58,862 nt of DNA, from assembly GCA_032718475.1 (NCBI GenBank), contig JAUCBJ010003057.1:1-58862 (forward strand). Direction: 5' to 3'. A model generated the notes under the pieces. That model did not search any database and was not told the DNA's origin. It saw only the letters and a program-made list of their open reading frames with translations. Origin of the DNA: Nemertoderma westbladi. Taxonomy: Eukaryota > Xenacoelomorpha > Nemertodermatida > Nemertodermatidae. Of the stretch, positions 10,148 to 21,800 are shown in pieces. The position numbers and the translations under genes are program-made. How positions within the stretch are numbered: the stretch's first letter is position 1; every line of letters starts with the position of its first letter.

Positions 10148-11000
10148 TGGGCGAAATTGTCTACATATCCTGTTTTCACCGGCATTAGGTCAAGTAAAGT
10201 CACGTCAATTACTGTAATGAAATTTAAATACCTTAACAGATCATAACTAAAATATCTTAGATTGTAATCTTACGATTAGGGCAATGTTCGTTTTTTCTTA
10301 GGATTAAGATCTGACCAACAATAAAACACAAACCAGTAGCCCTTCAGATCACTAATTAAATTACCTGTGATTGGCTAGCAGTTTAGCAATATTGACTGTG
10401 TGTTCCGATGGTGTTGCCATAGCAACTTTATGAAGCAGAGTTTTCCCATCCATAGGATGGCGCTGTAGTGGATTATACAGCACGGCCTGTGATTGGTTAC
10501 AGCTGCTACGAACGTTGTAATTAAGCATATATTCTAGTAGTCGAATGTCAGGTGGATCTATTCATAATCAAAGAAATAATAATAAATAAAATTAATGGAA
10601 CAATCATAATTTCAGTGACAATGATTTTGGGGCGATGAGCCACGCAGTCAGTGATATAGAACACTGGTAAACGGTCGGTCAATGGTAAATATAGTATATA
10701 TGGTAAATATAGTTCGATATAAAAATATAACGAAAAAATAATATAAAAAAAGGACTGGGAGTGCATTTTATTATGTTTCACCTTGTAAGGCAATAATGGA
10801 CTTCAATTTAAAATTTTCATTTTGGTAGAACATGAGATACGCTTAGAGCATTGTGATGTTTCCAGAAACGACTGAAATGGATATTTTCTTATATTTCTTT
10901 ATTTTCTTAATCCTCTCCCTCGCATTCAGACTAATTACAGAGCTAATGTCAGAAGTTGCTAATATATATAACATAATGGTCAACCTTTACTAACTTTTAC
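10148..11000. other. gene-free stretch with a possible regulatory block
   Basis: The stretch holds the X-box/CCAAT cluster (own entry). On the minus strand, AATAAA at 10903-10898 lies about 90 bases past the TAG that closes the frame of the neighbouring exon. The 81-codon minus frame at 10548-10793 is AT-rich, has no recognisable feature and is not accepted. Confidence 0.4.
10370..10496. promoter_or_regulatory. X-box (RFX site) between two CCAAT boxes
   Basis: GTTGCCATAGCAAC at 10413-10426 fits the RFX X-box consensus (GTNRCC, short spacer, RGYAAC) in both halves. ATTGG, the reverse of CCAAT, lies at 10370-10374 and 10492-10496, each inside GTGATTGG. X-boxes often mark promoters of ciliary genes. 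No downstream gene on either strand was identified in this window, so the target is unknown. Chance occurrence of the 12 defined positions is unlikely but not excluded. Confidence 0.4.
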
Positions 11001-11280
11001 CGTTTCTGCAACTAGGCAATGCGATTTCCAAAGCATAAAACAAGTCCATATGAGGTTTGTGTTTCAAAGGGTCGCTGCCGCCATCCAATAACAGTAGTGC
11101 TAGTCCGGTCCTGACATACTGATTTACTTTCAGTTTCGACAATGCCATCAGAGCATTGGGAGACTCATTGAGACCGATATTCTTCATTTCAACAAGAATT
11201 CCCAAAAGGTTCTTCAATCTCTGAACACAAATATTCGTCTTACTTCCGTTAAATCTCTTTATTATTTTACCCACTGGAAA
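11001..11280 (-). CDS. probable exon of an unrecognised minus-strand gene
   Basis: The exon reads FPVGKIIKRFNGSK and then continues for 93 codons with protein-like composition. It is preceded by a strong acceptor, a run of pyrimidines ending TTTTTTAG, with the exon starting at 11280. A donor GTAAAAGT follows at 11000, leaving phase 1. Alternatively the frame runs to TAG at 10992-10990 with a poly(A) signal at 10903-10898, making it a terminal exon. The middle part, with LLLLDGGSDP and ALEIAL, faintly resembles the turn-helix rhythm of ankyrin repeats, too weakly to assign. The 93 codons lack an obvious start, so this is an internal or last exon. Upstream exons would lie to the right, across the satellite arrays. 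Confidence 0.5.
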
Positions 11281-11739
11281 CTAAAAAAAAAGAAAATATG
11301 TTTTCATTAAATCTGCACCGGTAGGGTAGCCCAGTAGGTCTATCGATACTGATGAAGTTGAGTTGAAATATTCCGGGATGCAGAATATTCCAAAAAGTGA
11401 ACGATTACCGGACCAATCACTTTGCCATTGTTATGAGGAACTGGACTAACAATTCATTGTATTATTTTAATTTAAGCATTTTTTCGTTGTTAAACCGGAG
11501 ATTGTGATGATTATTTTAATAAATGTGCGCTCGTATGTATGTTAGGTTAATTACGATTATAAAACTTAACAGACAGCAAAATTTAATCTACATTTAACGT
11601 CTAACGTCTGAAACATTTTAAGTAATTTGGTTGTTTATTTCCATGTGGGTATTTAGAGATCAAACACCAACGAGTGTAATCCCGATACCCCCTCCCCCCC
11701 TCGCTCGCCCGACCCCGACCTTTTTTGAAGCCGGATATT

Positions 11740-12650
11740 GTTGAATATCCGATAAATAGGTGCCCTCCTATAATCTTTGTGATTTGTTCCAGCGATAAAT
11801 AGGTGCCCTCCTATAATCTTTGTGATTTGTTCTGAATATCCGATAAATAGGTGCCCTCCTATAATCTTTGTGATTTGTTCCAGCGATAAATAGGTGCCCT
11901 CCTATAATCTTTGTGATTTGTTCTGAATATCCGATAAATAGGTGCCCTCCTATAATCTTTGTGATTTGTTCTGAATATCCGATAAATAGGTGCCCTCCTA
12001 TAATCTTTGTGATTTGTTCCAGCGATAAATAGGTGCCCTCCTATAATCTTTGTGATTTGTTCCAGCGATAAATAGGTGCCCTCCTATAATCTTTGTGATT
12101 TGTTCCAGCGATAAATAGGTGCCCTCCTATAATCTTTGTGATTTGTTCTGAATATCCGATAAATAGGTGCCCTCCTATAATCTTTGTGATTTGTTCCAGC
12201 AATAAATAGGTGCCCTCCTATAATCTTTGTGATTTGTTCCAGCGATAAATAGGTGCCCTCCTATAATCTTTGTGATTTGTTCTGAATATCCGATAAATAG
12301 GTGCCCTCCTATAATCTTTGTGATTTGTTCTGAATATCCGATAAATAGGTGCCCTCCTATAATCTTTGTGATTTGTTCTGAATATCCGATAAATAGGTGC
12401 CCTACTATAATCTTTGTGATTTGTTCCAGCGATAAATAGGTGCCCTCCTATAATCTTTGTGATTTGTTCCAGCGATAAATAGGTGCCCTCCTATAATCTT
12501 TGTGATTTGTTCCAGCGATAAATAGGTGCCCTCCTATAATCTTTGTGATTTGTTCTGAATATCCGATATATAGGTGCCCTCCTATAATCTTTGTGATTTG
12601 TTCCAGCGATAAATAGGTGCCCTCCTATAATCTTTGTGATTTGTTCCAGC
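11740..12650. repeat. satellite block 1, mixed 43/48-bp units, about 20 copies
   Basis: Each unit carries ATAAATAGGTGCCCTCC, TATAATCTTTG and TGATTTGTTC. Units are joined either by CAGCG (43-bp unit) or by TGAATATCC (48-bp unit). The block begins beside a C-rich stretch and ends sharply at GATTTGTTCCAGC, where a Gypsy integrase fragment starts. Open frames here are by-products of periodicity, and 43 and 48 differ in phase. Confidence 0.95.
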
Positions 12651-13211
12651 CCCCGTGTAGGGTCTCTGTAAGGGGCCGCGGTGTGCGTCAGTGCGCACAA
12701 ACACGTATGGACAAGACGTAAGGAGGGGAGGGACCAACGAACCAGTTTGGCCATGACGAGATGTTGGTGTAGGCACGAACTGTCGGGCGTGGTTGTGAAG
12801 GCCCGGAAGGAAGGCTGTTGAGTGTGGCGAGTCAGAGGGCGAGACGACGAAATCGCCAGGCACCGTTAGAGGTGCGCCATAGACCAGCTCAGCCGATGAG
12901 CTGTGGAGGTCCTCCTTGGGGGCTGTCCGGTAGCCGAGGAGGGTCCATGGGAGTTCATCAACCCAGTTGGGTCCGGAGAGTCGGGACCGGAGGGAGACGT
13001 TGTTGAGGGACCGGTGAAACCTCTCGACCAGACCGTTGGCCTGCGGGTGATAGGCAGTCGTCCGGTGGAGGTTAATACCGAGGAGACGGTTCACTTCAGA
13101 CCACAATTCTGAGGTGAACTGGGCACCATGGTCGGACGTCAGTTCGGCTGGGACGCCAAACAGGGCGACCCAGTGGAAAACCAGGGCACGAGCGCAGGTG
13201 GGGGTAGCAGC
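12651..13211 (-). pseudogene. Ty3/Gypsy integrase fragment, cut at both ends
   Basis: The frame runs leftwards from a TAG at 13214-13212 and stays open to the satellite border. It covers the second half of the integrase core. SDHGAQF holds the second catalytic Asp and AYHPQANGLVERFHR holds the catalytic Glu. It continues through LLGYRTAPKEDL and ELVYGAPL to a C-terminal stretch ending LQRPYTG. The first catalytic Asp and the zinc-binding HHCC region are absent at the right. The C-terminal end is replaced by satellite at 12650. The frame has no internal stop, so the insertion or capture may be fairly recent. Its sequence differs clearly from the Gypsy fragment at 41511-42052, so they are separate families. 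Confidence 0.85.
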
Positions 13212-13642
13212 CTATTTAACAGAACATAGAAACGAACATCAACACCAACAGAAAACCTCATAATTGAAACGGTCTAGTATCACTCCCTGTGAAGTAGGCA
13301 CTTTGCTTTGATCTATTTTAGGTCGTTTTAATGTTAGTTTTCATCTGTGGTCGCTTTCTGGTACCCATCTCCAATATTTTTCGTGGGTGTTAACATTTTT
13401 AAAAGTTTTTATGTTTCGCTAAAATTAATTTATTTGCGGAATATATAGTTGGATTCTGATCACGATTATTGATTATAGAACTCAAAAATTTTTGAATTTT
13501 CAATGAGTTGATTGATGAAAGTTAGTTGATGTTGAGGAGCATTTTGAGTTGAGGTGAGAATGAGTTGATGTATGGGGGGAATGGGGGGCTCTTAAAAGTT
13601 TGGATACCCCCTGAGAACCACGCTACGTATCTGCTACCAGCT

Positions 13643-13803
13643 GATATTAATTAAATTATTGGAGTTGAGCTGATAATGCAACTGTAATAAAGGATATTTT
13701 AATCTTCTGCCTATTAGGCCTCATCAGTAGCGTTAACAACTGTAAAAACACCAGTTAATACAGTTGCATAGAAGCTTAACTCAAATTAATTTAATTAATA
13801 TGT
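13643..13803. repeat. inverted-repeat (MITE-like) element, about 161 bp
   Basis: The left arm 13643-13693 (starts GATATTAATTAAATTA, contains GAGTTGAGCT and ATGCAACTGTA) matches the reverse complement of the right arm 13751-13803 with a few mismatches. The 57-base loop has no coding potential. The family is unknown. Confidence 0.45.
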
Positions 13804-14295
13804 AATATTTATATCAATTAATAAAAACAATTTCTCACATTTCGTCCTCTAGTGACAGACTGGAGAACTACAGGCCTTCAGTCGCCAGCGGGGTGACCAG
13901 TGGAGGGATGCGATCACTCCCATCCCACCACGTCTGATTTCGGCCTCATTCGAGACAAACAAGGGAAAGTGAATTATTGACGAAAATTCCGTCTCGGCTA
14001 ATTATTTAATATCTCGTATAGACGCATTTATCAATATAAGTTTTCAATTAATGGAAAGGAGCAGGTTACATACAGTGGCAGGTTATTTAATAATGTGAAT
14101 ATTTTTAAACCTTAAAGGCTAATACAGTATAGCAGCTATATCAGCGTTAACGCTGATATAGCGTTAAGATATAGTGTTATAGATAATTATTAGATATACT
14201 TAACTATATCTGTGATATTATTGTATCTTACTGATGTGGTTTTCCTTGGCTGTTTCCAGTGATTACACGCAAAGTCTTTTTAGTCACACATACAT

Positions 14296-14424
14296 AATGG
14301 GAATCTAATTTGAACAAATGGGAATCTAATTGGAACATATGGGAATCTAATGGGAACAAATGGGAATCTAATTGGAACATATGGGAATCTAATGGGAACA
14401 AATGGGAATCTAATTGGAACAAAT
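14296..14424. repeat. 21-bp minisatellite, about 6 copies
   Basis: The unit is GGGAATCTAATTGGAACAAAT, alternating with variants ending CATAT and with AATGGGAAC. Because 21 is a multiple of three, the minus strand shows a spurious seven-residue peptide repeat. Confidence 0.85.
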
Positions 14425-17400
14425 ATATCTTTAATCAAATATATCTATAATCTTTGTGATTTGTTCCAGCGATAAATAGGTGCCCTCCTATAATCTTTGT
14501 GATTTGTTCCAGCGATGAATAGGTGCCCTCCTATAATCTTTGTGATTTGTTCCAGCGATAAATAGGTGCCCTCCTAAAATCTTTGTGATTTGTTCCAGCG
14601 ATAAATAGGTGCCCTCCTATAATCTTTGTGATTTGTTCCAGCGATAAATAGGTGCCCTCCTATAATCTTTGTGATTTGTTCCAGCGATAAATAGGTGCCC
14701 TCCTATAATCTTTGTGATTTGTTCCAGCGATAAATAGGTGCCTTCCTATAATCTTTGTGATTTGTTCCAGCGATAAATAGGCGCCCTCCTATAATCTTTG
14801 TGATTTGTTCTGAATATCCGATAAATAGGTGCCCTCCTATAATCTTTGTGATTTGTTCCAGCGATAAATAGGTGCCCTCCTATAATCTTTGTGATTTGTT
14901 CTGAATATCCGATAAATAGGTGCCTTCCTATAATCTTTGTGATTTGTTCCAGCGATAAATAGGTGCCCTCCTATAATCTTTGTGATTTGTTCCAGCGATA
15001 AATAGGTGCCTTCCTATAATCTTTGTGATTTGTTCCAGCGATAAATAGGTGCCCTCCTATAATCTTTGTGATTTGTTCCAGCGATAAATAGGTGCCCTCC
15101 TATAATCTTTGTGATTTGTTCTGAATATCCGATAAATAGGTGCCCTCCTATAATCTTTGTGATTTGTTCTAGCGATAAATAGGTGCCCTCCTATAATCTT
15201 TGTGATTTGTTCCAGCGATAAATAGGTGCCTTCCTATAATCTTTGTGATTTGTTCCAGCGATAAATAGGTGCCCTCCTATAATCTTTGTGATTTGTTCTG
15301 AATATCCGATAAATAGGTGCCCTCCTATAATCTTTGTGATTTGTTTCAGCGATAAATAGGTGCCCTCCTATAATCTTTGTGATTTGTTCTGAATATCCGA
15401 TAAATAGGTGCCCTCCTATAATCTTTGTGATTTGTTCTAGCGATAAATAGGTGCCCTCCTATAATCTTTGTGATTTGTTCCAGCGATAAATAGGTGCCCT
15501 CCTATAATCTTTGTGATTTGTTCCAGCGATAAATAGGTGCCCTCCTATAATCTTTGTGATTTGTTCCAACGATAAATAGGTGCCCACCTATAATCTTTGT
15601 GATTTGTTCCAGCGATAAATAGGTGCCCTCCTATAATCTTTGAGATTTGTTCTAGCGATAAATAGGTGCCCTCCTAAAATCTTTGTGATTTGTTCCAGCG
15701 ATAAATAGGTGCCCTCCTATAATCTTTGTGATATGTTCCAGCGATAAATAGGTGCCCTCCTATAATCTTTGTGATTTGTTCCAGCGGTAAATAGGTGCCC
15801 TCCTATAATCTTTGTGATTTGTTCTAGCGATAAATAGGTGTCCTCCTATAATCTTTGTGATTTGTTCCAGCGATAAATAGGTGCCCTCCTATAATCTTTG
15901 TGATTTGTTCTGAATATCCGATAAATAGGTGCCCTCCTATAATCTTTGTGATTTGTTCCAGCGATAAATAGGTGCCCTCCTATAATCTTTGTGATTTGTT
16001 CTGAATATCCGATAAATAGGTGCCCTCCTATAATCTTTGTGATTTGTTCCAGCGATAAATAGGTGCCCTCCTATAATCTTTGTGATTTGTTCCAGCGATA
16101 AATAGGTGCCCTCCTATAATCTTTGTGATTTGTTCCAGCGATGAATAGGTGCCCTCCTATAATCTTTGTGATTTGTTCCAGCGATAAATAGGTGCCCTCC
16201 TATAATTTTTGTGATTTGTTCCAGCGATGAATAGGTGCCCTCCTATAATCTTTGTGATTTGTTCCAGCGATGAATAGGTGCCCTCCTATAATCTTTGTGA
16301 TTTGTTCCAGCGATAAATAGGTGCCCTCCTATAATCTTTGTGATTTGTTCCAGCGATGAATAGGTGCCCTCCTATAATCTTTGTGATTTGTTCCAGCGAT
16401 AAATAGGTGCCCTCCTATAATCTTTGTGATTTGTTCCAGCGATGAATAGGTGCCCTCCTATAATCTTTGTGATTTGTTCCAGCGATAAATAGGTGCCCTC
16501 CTATAATCTTTGTGATTTGTTCCAGCGATGAATAGGTGCCCTCCTATAATCTTTGTGATTTGTTCCAGCGATGAATAGGTGCCCTCCTATAATCTTTGTG
16601 ATTTGTTCCAGCGATAAATAGGTGCCCTCCTATAATCTTTGTGATTTGTTCCAGCGATAAATAGGTGTCCTCCTATAATCTTTGTGATTTGTTCTGAATA
16701 TCCGATAAATAGGTGCCTTCCTATAATCTTTGTGATTTGTTCCAGCGATAAATAGGTGCCCACCTATAATCTTTGTGATTTGTTCTGAATATCCGATATA
16801 TAGGTGCCCTCCTATAATCTTTGTGATTTGTTCTAGCGATAAATAGGTGCCCTCCTATAATCTTTGTGATTTGTTCCAGCGATAAATAGGTGCCCTCCTA
16901 TAATCTTTGTGATTTGTTCTGAATATCCGATAAATAGGTGCCCTCCTATAATCTTTGTGATATGTTCTAGCGATAAATAGGCGCCCTCCTATAATCTTTG
17001 TGATTTGTTCTGAATATCCGATAAATAGGTGCCCTCCTATAATCTTTGTGATATGTTCTAGCGATAAATAGGCGCCCTCCTATAATCTTTGTGATTTGTT
17101 CCGAATATCCGATAAATAGGTGCCCTCCTATAATCTTTGTGATATGTTCTAGCGATAAATAGGCGCCCTCCTATAATCTTTGTGATTTGTTCTGAATATC
17201 CGATAAATAGGTGCCCTCCTATAATCTTTGTGATATGTTCTAGCGATAAATAGGTGCCCTCCTATAATCTTTGTGATTTGTTCCAGCGATAAATAGGTGC
17301 CCTCCTATAATCTTTGTGATTTGTTCTGAATATCCGATATATAGGTGCCCTCCTATAATCTTTGTGATTTGTTCCAGCGATAAATAGGTGCCCTCCTATA

Positions 17401-18898
17401 ATCTTTGTGATTTGTTCCAGCGATAAATAGGTGCCCTCCTATAATCTTTGTGATTTGTTCTGAATATCCGATAAATAGGTGCCCTCCTATAATCTTTGTG
17501 ATATGTTCTAGCGATAAATAGGTGCCCTCCTATAATCTTTGTGATTTGTTCCAGCGATAAATAGGTGCCCTCCTATAATCTTTGTGATTTGTTCTGAATA
17601 TCCGATAAATAGGTGCCCTCCTATAATCTTTGTGATTTGTTCTGAATATCCGATATATAGGTGCCCTCCTATAATCTTTGTGATATGTTCTAGCGATAAA
17701 TAGGCGCCCTCCTATAATCTTTGTGATTTGTTCTGAATATCCGATAAATAGGTGCCCTCCTATAATCTTTGTGATATGTTCTAGCGATAAATAGGTGCCC
17801 TCCTATAATCTTTGTGATTTGTTCTGAATATCCGATAAATAGGTGCCCTCCTATAATCTTTGTGATATGTTCTAGCGATAAATAGGTGCCCTCCTATAAT
17901 CTTTGTGATTTGTTCCAGCGATAAATAGGTGCCCTCCTATAATCTTTGTGATTTGTTCTGAATATCCGATAAATAGGTGCCCTCCTATAATCTTTGTGAT
18001 ATGTTCTAGCGATAAATAGGTGCCCTCCTATAATCTTTGTGATTTGTTCCAGCGTTAAATAGGCGCCCTCCTATAATCTTTGTGATTTGTTCTGAATATC
18101 CGATATATAGGTGCCCTCCTATAATCTTTGTGATTTGTTCCAGCGATAAATAGGTGCCCTCCTATAATCTTTGTGATTTGTTCTGAATATCCGATAAATA
18201 GGTGCCCTCCTATAATCTTTGTGATATGTTCTAGCGATAAATAGGTGCCCTCCTATAATCTTTGTGATTTGTTCCAGCGATAAATAGGTGCCCTCCTATA
18301 ATCTTTGTGATTTGTTCTGAATATCCGATAAATAGGTGCCCTCCTATAATCTTTGTGATTTGTTCCAGCGATAAATAGGTGCCCTCCTATAATCTTTGTG
18401 ATTTGTTCTGAATATCCGATATATAGGTGCCCTCCTATAATCTTTGTGATTTGTTCCAGCGATAAATAGGTGCCCTCCTATAATCTTTGTGATTTGTTCT
18501 GAATATCCGATAAATAGGTGCCCTCCTATAATCTTTGTGATTTGTTCTGAATATCCGATATATAGGTGCCCTCCTATAATCTTTGTGATTTGTTCTAGCG
18601 ATAAATAGGTGCCCTCCTATAATCTTTGTGATTTGTTCTGAATATCCGATATATAGGTGCCCTCCTATAATCTTTGTGATTTGTTCCAGCGATAAATAGG
18701 TGCCCTCCTATAATCTTTGTCATTTGTTCTGAAAATCCGATAAATAGGTGCCCTCCTATAATCTTTGTGATATGTTCTAGCGATAAATAGGTGCCCTCCT
18801 ATAATCTTTGTGATTTGTTCCAGCGATAAATAGGTGCCCTCCTATAATCTTTGTGATTTGTTCCAGCGATAAATAGGTGCCCTCCTATAATCTTTGTG

Positions 18899-21800
18899 AT
18901 TTGTTCTGAATATCCGATAAATAGGTGCCCTCCTATAATCTTTGTGATATGTTCTAGCGATAAATAGGTGCCCTCCTATAATCTTTGTGATTTGTTCCAG
19001 CGATAAATAGGTGCCCTCCTATAATCTTTGTGATTTGTTCTGAATATCCGATAAATAGGTGCCCTCCTATAATCTTTGTGATTTGTTCCAGCGATAAATA
19101 GGTGCCCTCCTATAATCTTTGTGATTTGTTCTGAATATCCGATATATAGGTGCCCTCCTATAATCTTTGTGATTTGTTCCAGCGATAAATAGGTGCCCTC
19201 CTATAATCTTTGTGATTTGTTCTGAATATCCGATAAATAGGTGCCCTCCTATAATCTTTGTGATTTGTTCTGAATATCCGATATATAGGTGCCCTCCTAT
19301 AATCTTTGTGATTTGTTCTAGCGATAAATAGGTGCCCTCCTATAATCTTTGTGATTTGTTCTGAATATCCGATATATAGGTGCCCTACTATAATCTTTGT
19401 GATTTGTTCCAGCGATAAATAGGTGCCCTCCTATAATCTTTGTCATTTGTTCTGAATATCCGATATATAGGATAGGTGCCCTCCTATAATCTTTGTGATT
19501 TGTTCCAGCGATAAATAGGTGCCCTACTATAATCTTTGTGATTTGTTCCAGCGATAAATAGGTGCCCTCCTATAATCTTTGTCATTTGTTCTGAATATCC
19601 GATATATAGGTGCCCTCCTATAATCTTTGTGATTTGTTCCAGCGATAAATAGGTGCCCTCCTATAATCTTTGTGATTTGTTCCAGCGATAAATAGGTGCC
19701 CTACTATAATCTTTGTGATTTGTTCCAGCGATAAATAGGTGCCTTCCTATAATCTTTGTGATTTGTTCCAGCGATAAATAGGCGCCCTCCTATAATCTTT
19801 GTGATTTGTTCTGAATATCCGATATATAGGTGCCCTCCTATAATCTTTGTGATTTGTTCCAGCGATAAATAGGTGCCCTCCTATAATCTTTGTGATTTGT
19901 TCCAGCGATAAATAGGTGCCTTCCTATAATCTTTGTGATTTGTTCCAGCGATAAATAGGTGCCCTCCTATAATCTTTGTGATTTGTTCTGAATATCCGAT
20001 AAATAGGTGCCCTCCTATAATCTTTGTGATTTGTTCTGAATATCCGATAAATAGGTGCCCTCCTATAATCTTTGTGATTTGTTCCAGCGATATATAGGTG
20101 CCCTCCTATAATCTTTGTGATTTGTTCCAGCGATAAATAGGTGCCCTCCTATAATCTTTGTGATTTGTTCTGAATATCCGATAAATAGGTGCCCTCCTAT
20201 AATCTTTGTGATTTGTTCTGAATATCCGATAAATAGGTGCCCTCCTATAATCTTTGTGATTTGTTCCAGCGATAAATAGGTGCCCTCCTATAATCTTTGT
20301 GATTTGTTCCAGCGATAAATAGGTGCCCTCCTATAATCTTTGTCATTTGTTCTGAATATCCGATATATAGGTGCCCTCCTATAATCTTTGTGATTTGTTC
20401 TGAATATCCGATAAATAGGTGCCCTCCTATAATCTTTGTGATTTGTTCCAGCGATATATAGGTGCCCTCCTATAATCTTTGTGATTTGTTCTGAATATCC
20501 GATATATAGGTGCCCTCCTATAATCTTTGTGATTTGTTCTGAATATCCGATAAATAGGTGCCCTCATATAATCTTTGTGATTTGTTCTGAATATCCGATA
20601 AATAGATGCCTTCCTATAATCTTTGTGATTTGTTCTGAATATCCGATAAATAGGGGCCCTCCTATAATCTTTGTGATTTGTTCCAGCGATAAATAGGTGC
20701 CCTCCTATAATCTTTGTGATTTGTTCCAGCGATAAATAGGTGCCCTCCTATAATCTTTGTGATTTGTTCTGAATATCCGATAAATAGATGCCTTCCTATA
20801 ATCTTTGTGATTTGTTCTGAATATCCGATAAATAGGTGCCCTCCTATAATCGTTGTGATTTGTTCCAGCGATAAATAGGTGCCCTACTATAATCTTTGTG
20901 ATTTGTTCTAGCGATAAATAGGTGCCCTCCTATAATCTTTGTGATTTGTTCCAGCGATAAATAGGTGCCCTCCTATAATCTTTGTGATTTGTTCCAGCGA
21001 TAAATAGGTGCCCTCCTATAATCTTTGTGATTTGTTCTGAATATCCGATAAATAGGTGCCCTCCTATAATCTTTGTGATTTGTTCTGAATATCGGATATA
21101 TAGGTGCCTTCCTATAATCTTTGTGATTTGTTCTAGCGATAAATAGGTGCCCTCCTATAATCTTTGTGATTTGTTCCAGCGATAAATAGGTGCCCTCCTA
21201 TAATCTTTGTGATTTGTTCTGAATATCCGATAAATAGGTGCCCTCCTATAATCTTTGTGATTTGTTCTGAATATCCGATATATAGGTGCCTTCCTATAAT
21301 CTTTGTGATTTGTTCTAGCGATAAATAGGTGCCCTCCTATAATCTTTGTGATTTGTTCCAGCGATAAATAGGTGCCCTCCTATAATCTTTGTTATTTGTT
21401 CCAGCGATAAATAGGTGCCCTCCTATAATCTTTGTGATTTGTTCCAGCGATAAATAGGTGCCCTCCTATAATCTTTGTTATTTGTTCCAGCGATAAATAG
21501 GTGCCCTCCTATAATCTTTGTTATTTGTTCCAGCGATAAATAGGTGCCCTCCTATAATCTTTGTGATTTGTTCCAGCGATAAATAGGTGCCCTCCTATAA
21601 TCTTTGTTATTTGTTCTGAATATCCGATAAATAGGTGCCCTCCTATAATCTTTGTGATATGTTCTAGCGATAAATAGGTGCCCTCCTATAATCTTTGTGA
21701 TTTGTTCCAGCGATAAATAGGTGCCCTCCTATAATCTTTGTGATTTGTTCTGAATATCCGATAAATAGGTGCCCTCCTATAATCTTTGTGATTTGTTCCA

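Larger units (their letters stand above)
13212..14440. other. spacer between the two satellite blocks
   Basis: No gene is seen. The spacer contains a short GTTGATGA/GAGTTGA-rich stretch near 13500-13580, an inverted-repeat element (13643-13803), a palindromic patch around TATATCAGCGTTAACGCTGATATA at 14140-14163, and a 21-bp repeat (14296-14424). Confidence 0.5.

Noticed and set aside
10548-10793. 81-codon minus frame
   Set aside because: AT-driven composition (Ile, Tyr, Leu, Phe), no homology signal and no splice sites noted.
20481-20696. Plus-strand 71-codon frames in the satellite (also 23191-23406)
   Set aside because: They arise where three or more 48-bp units, a multiple of three, follow each other. 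The two are identical only because of the 2,710-bp duplication.
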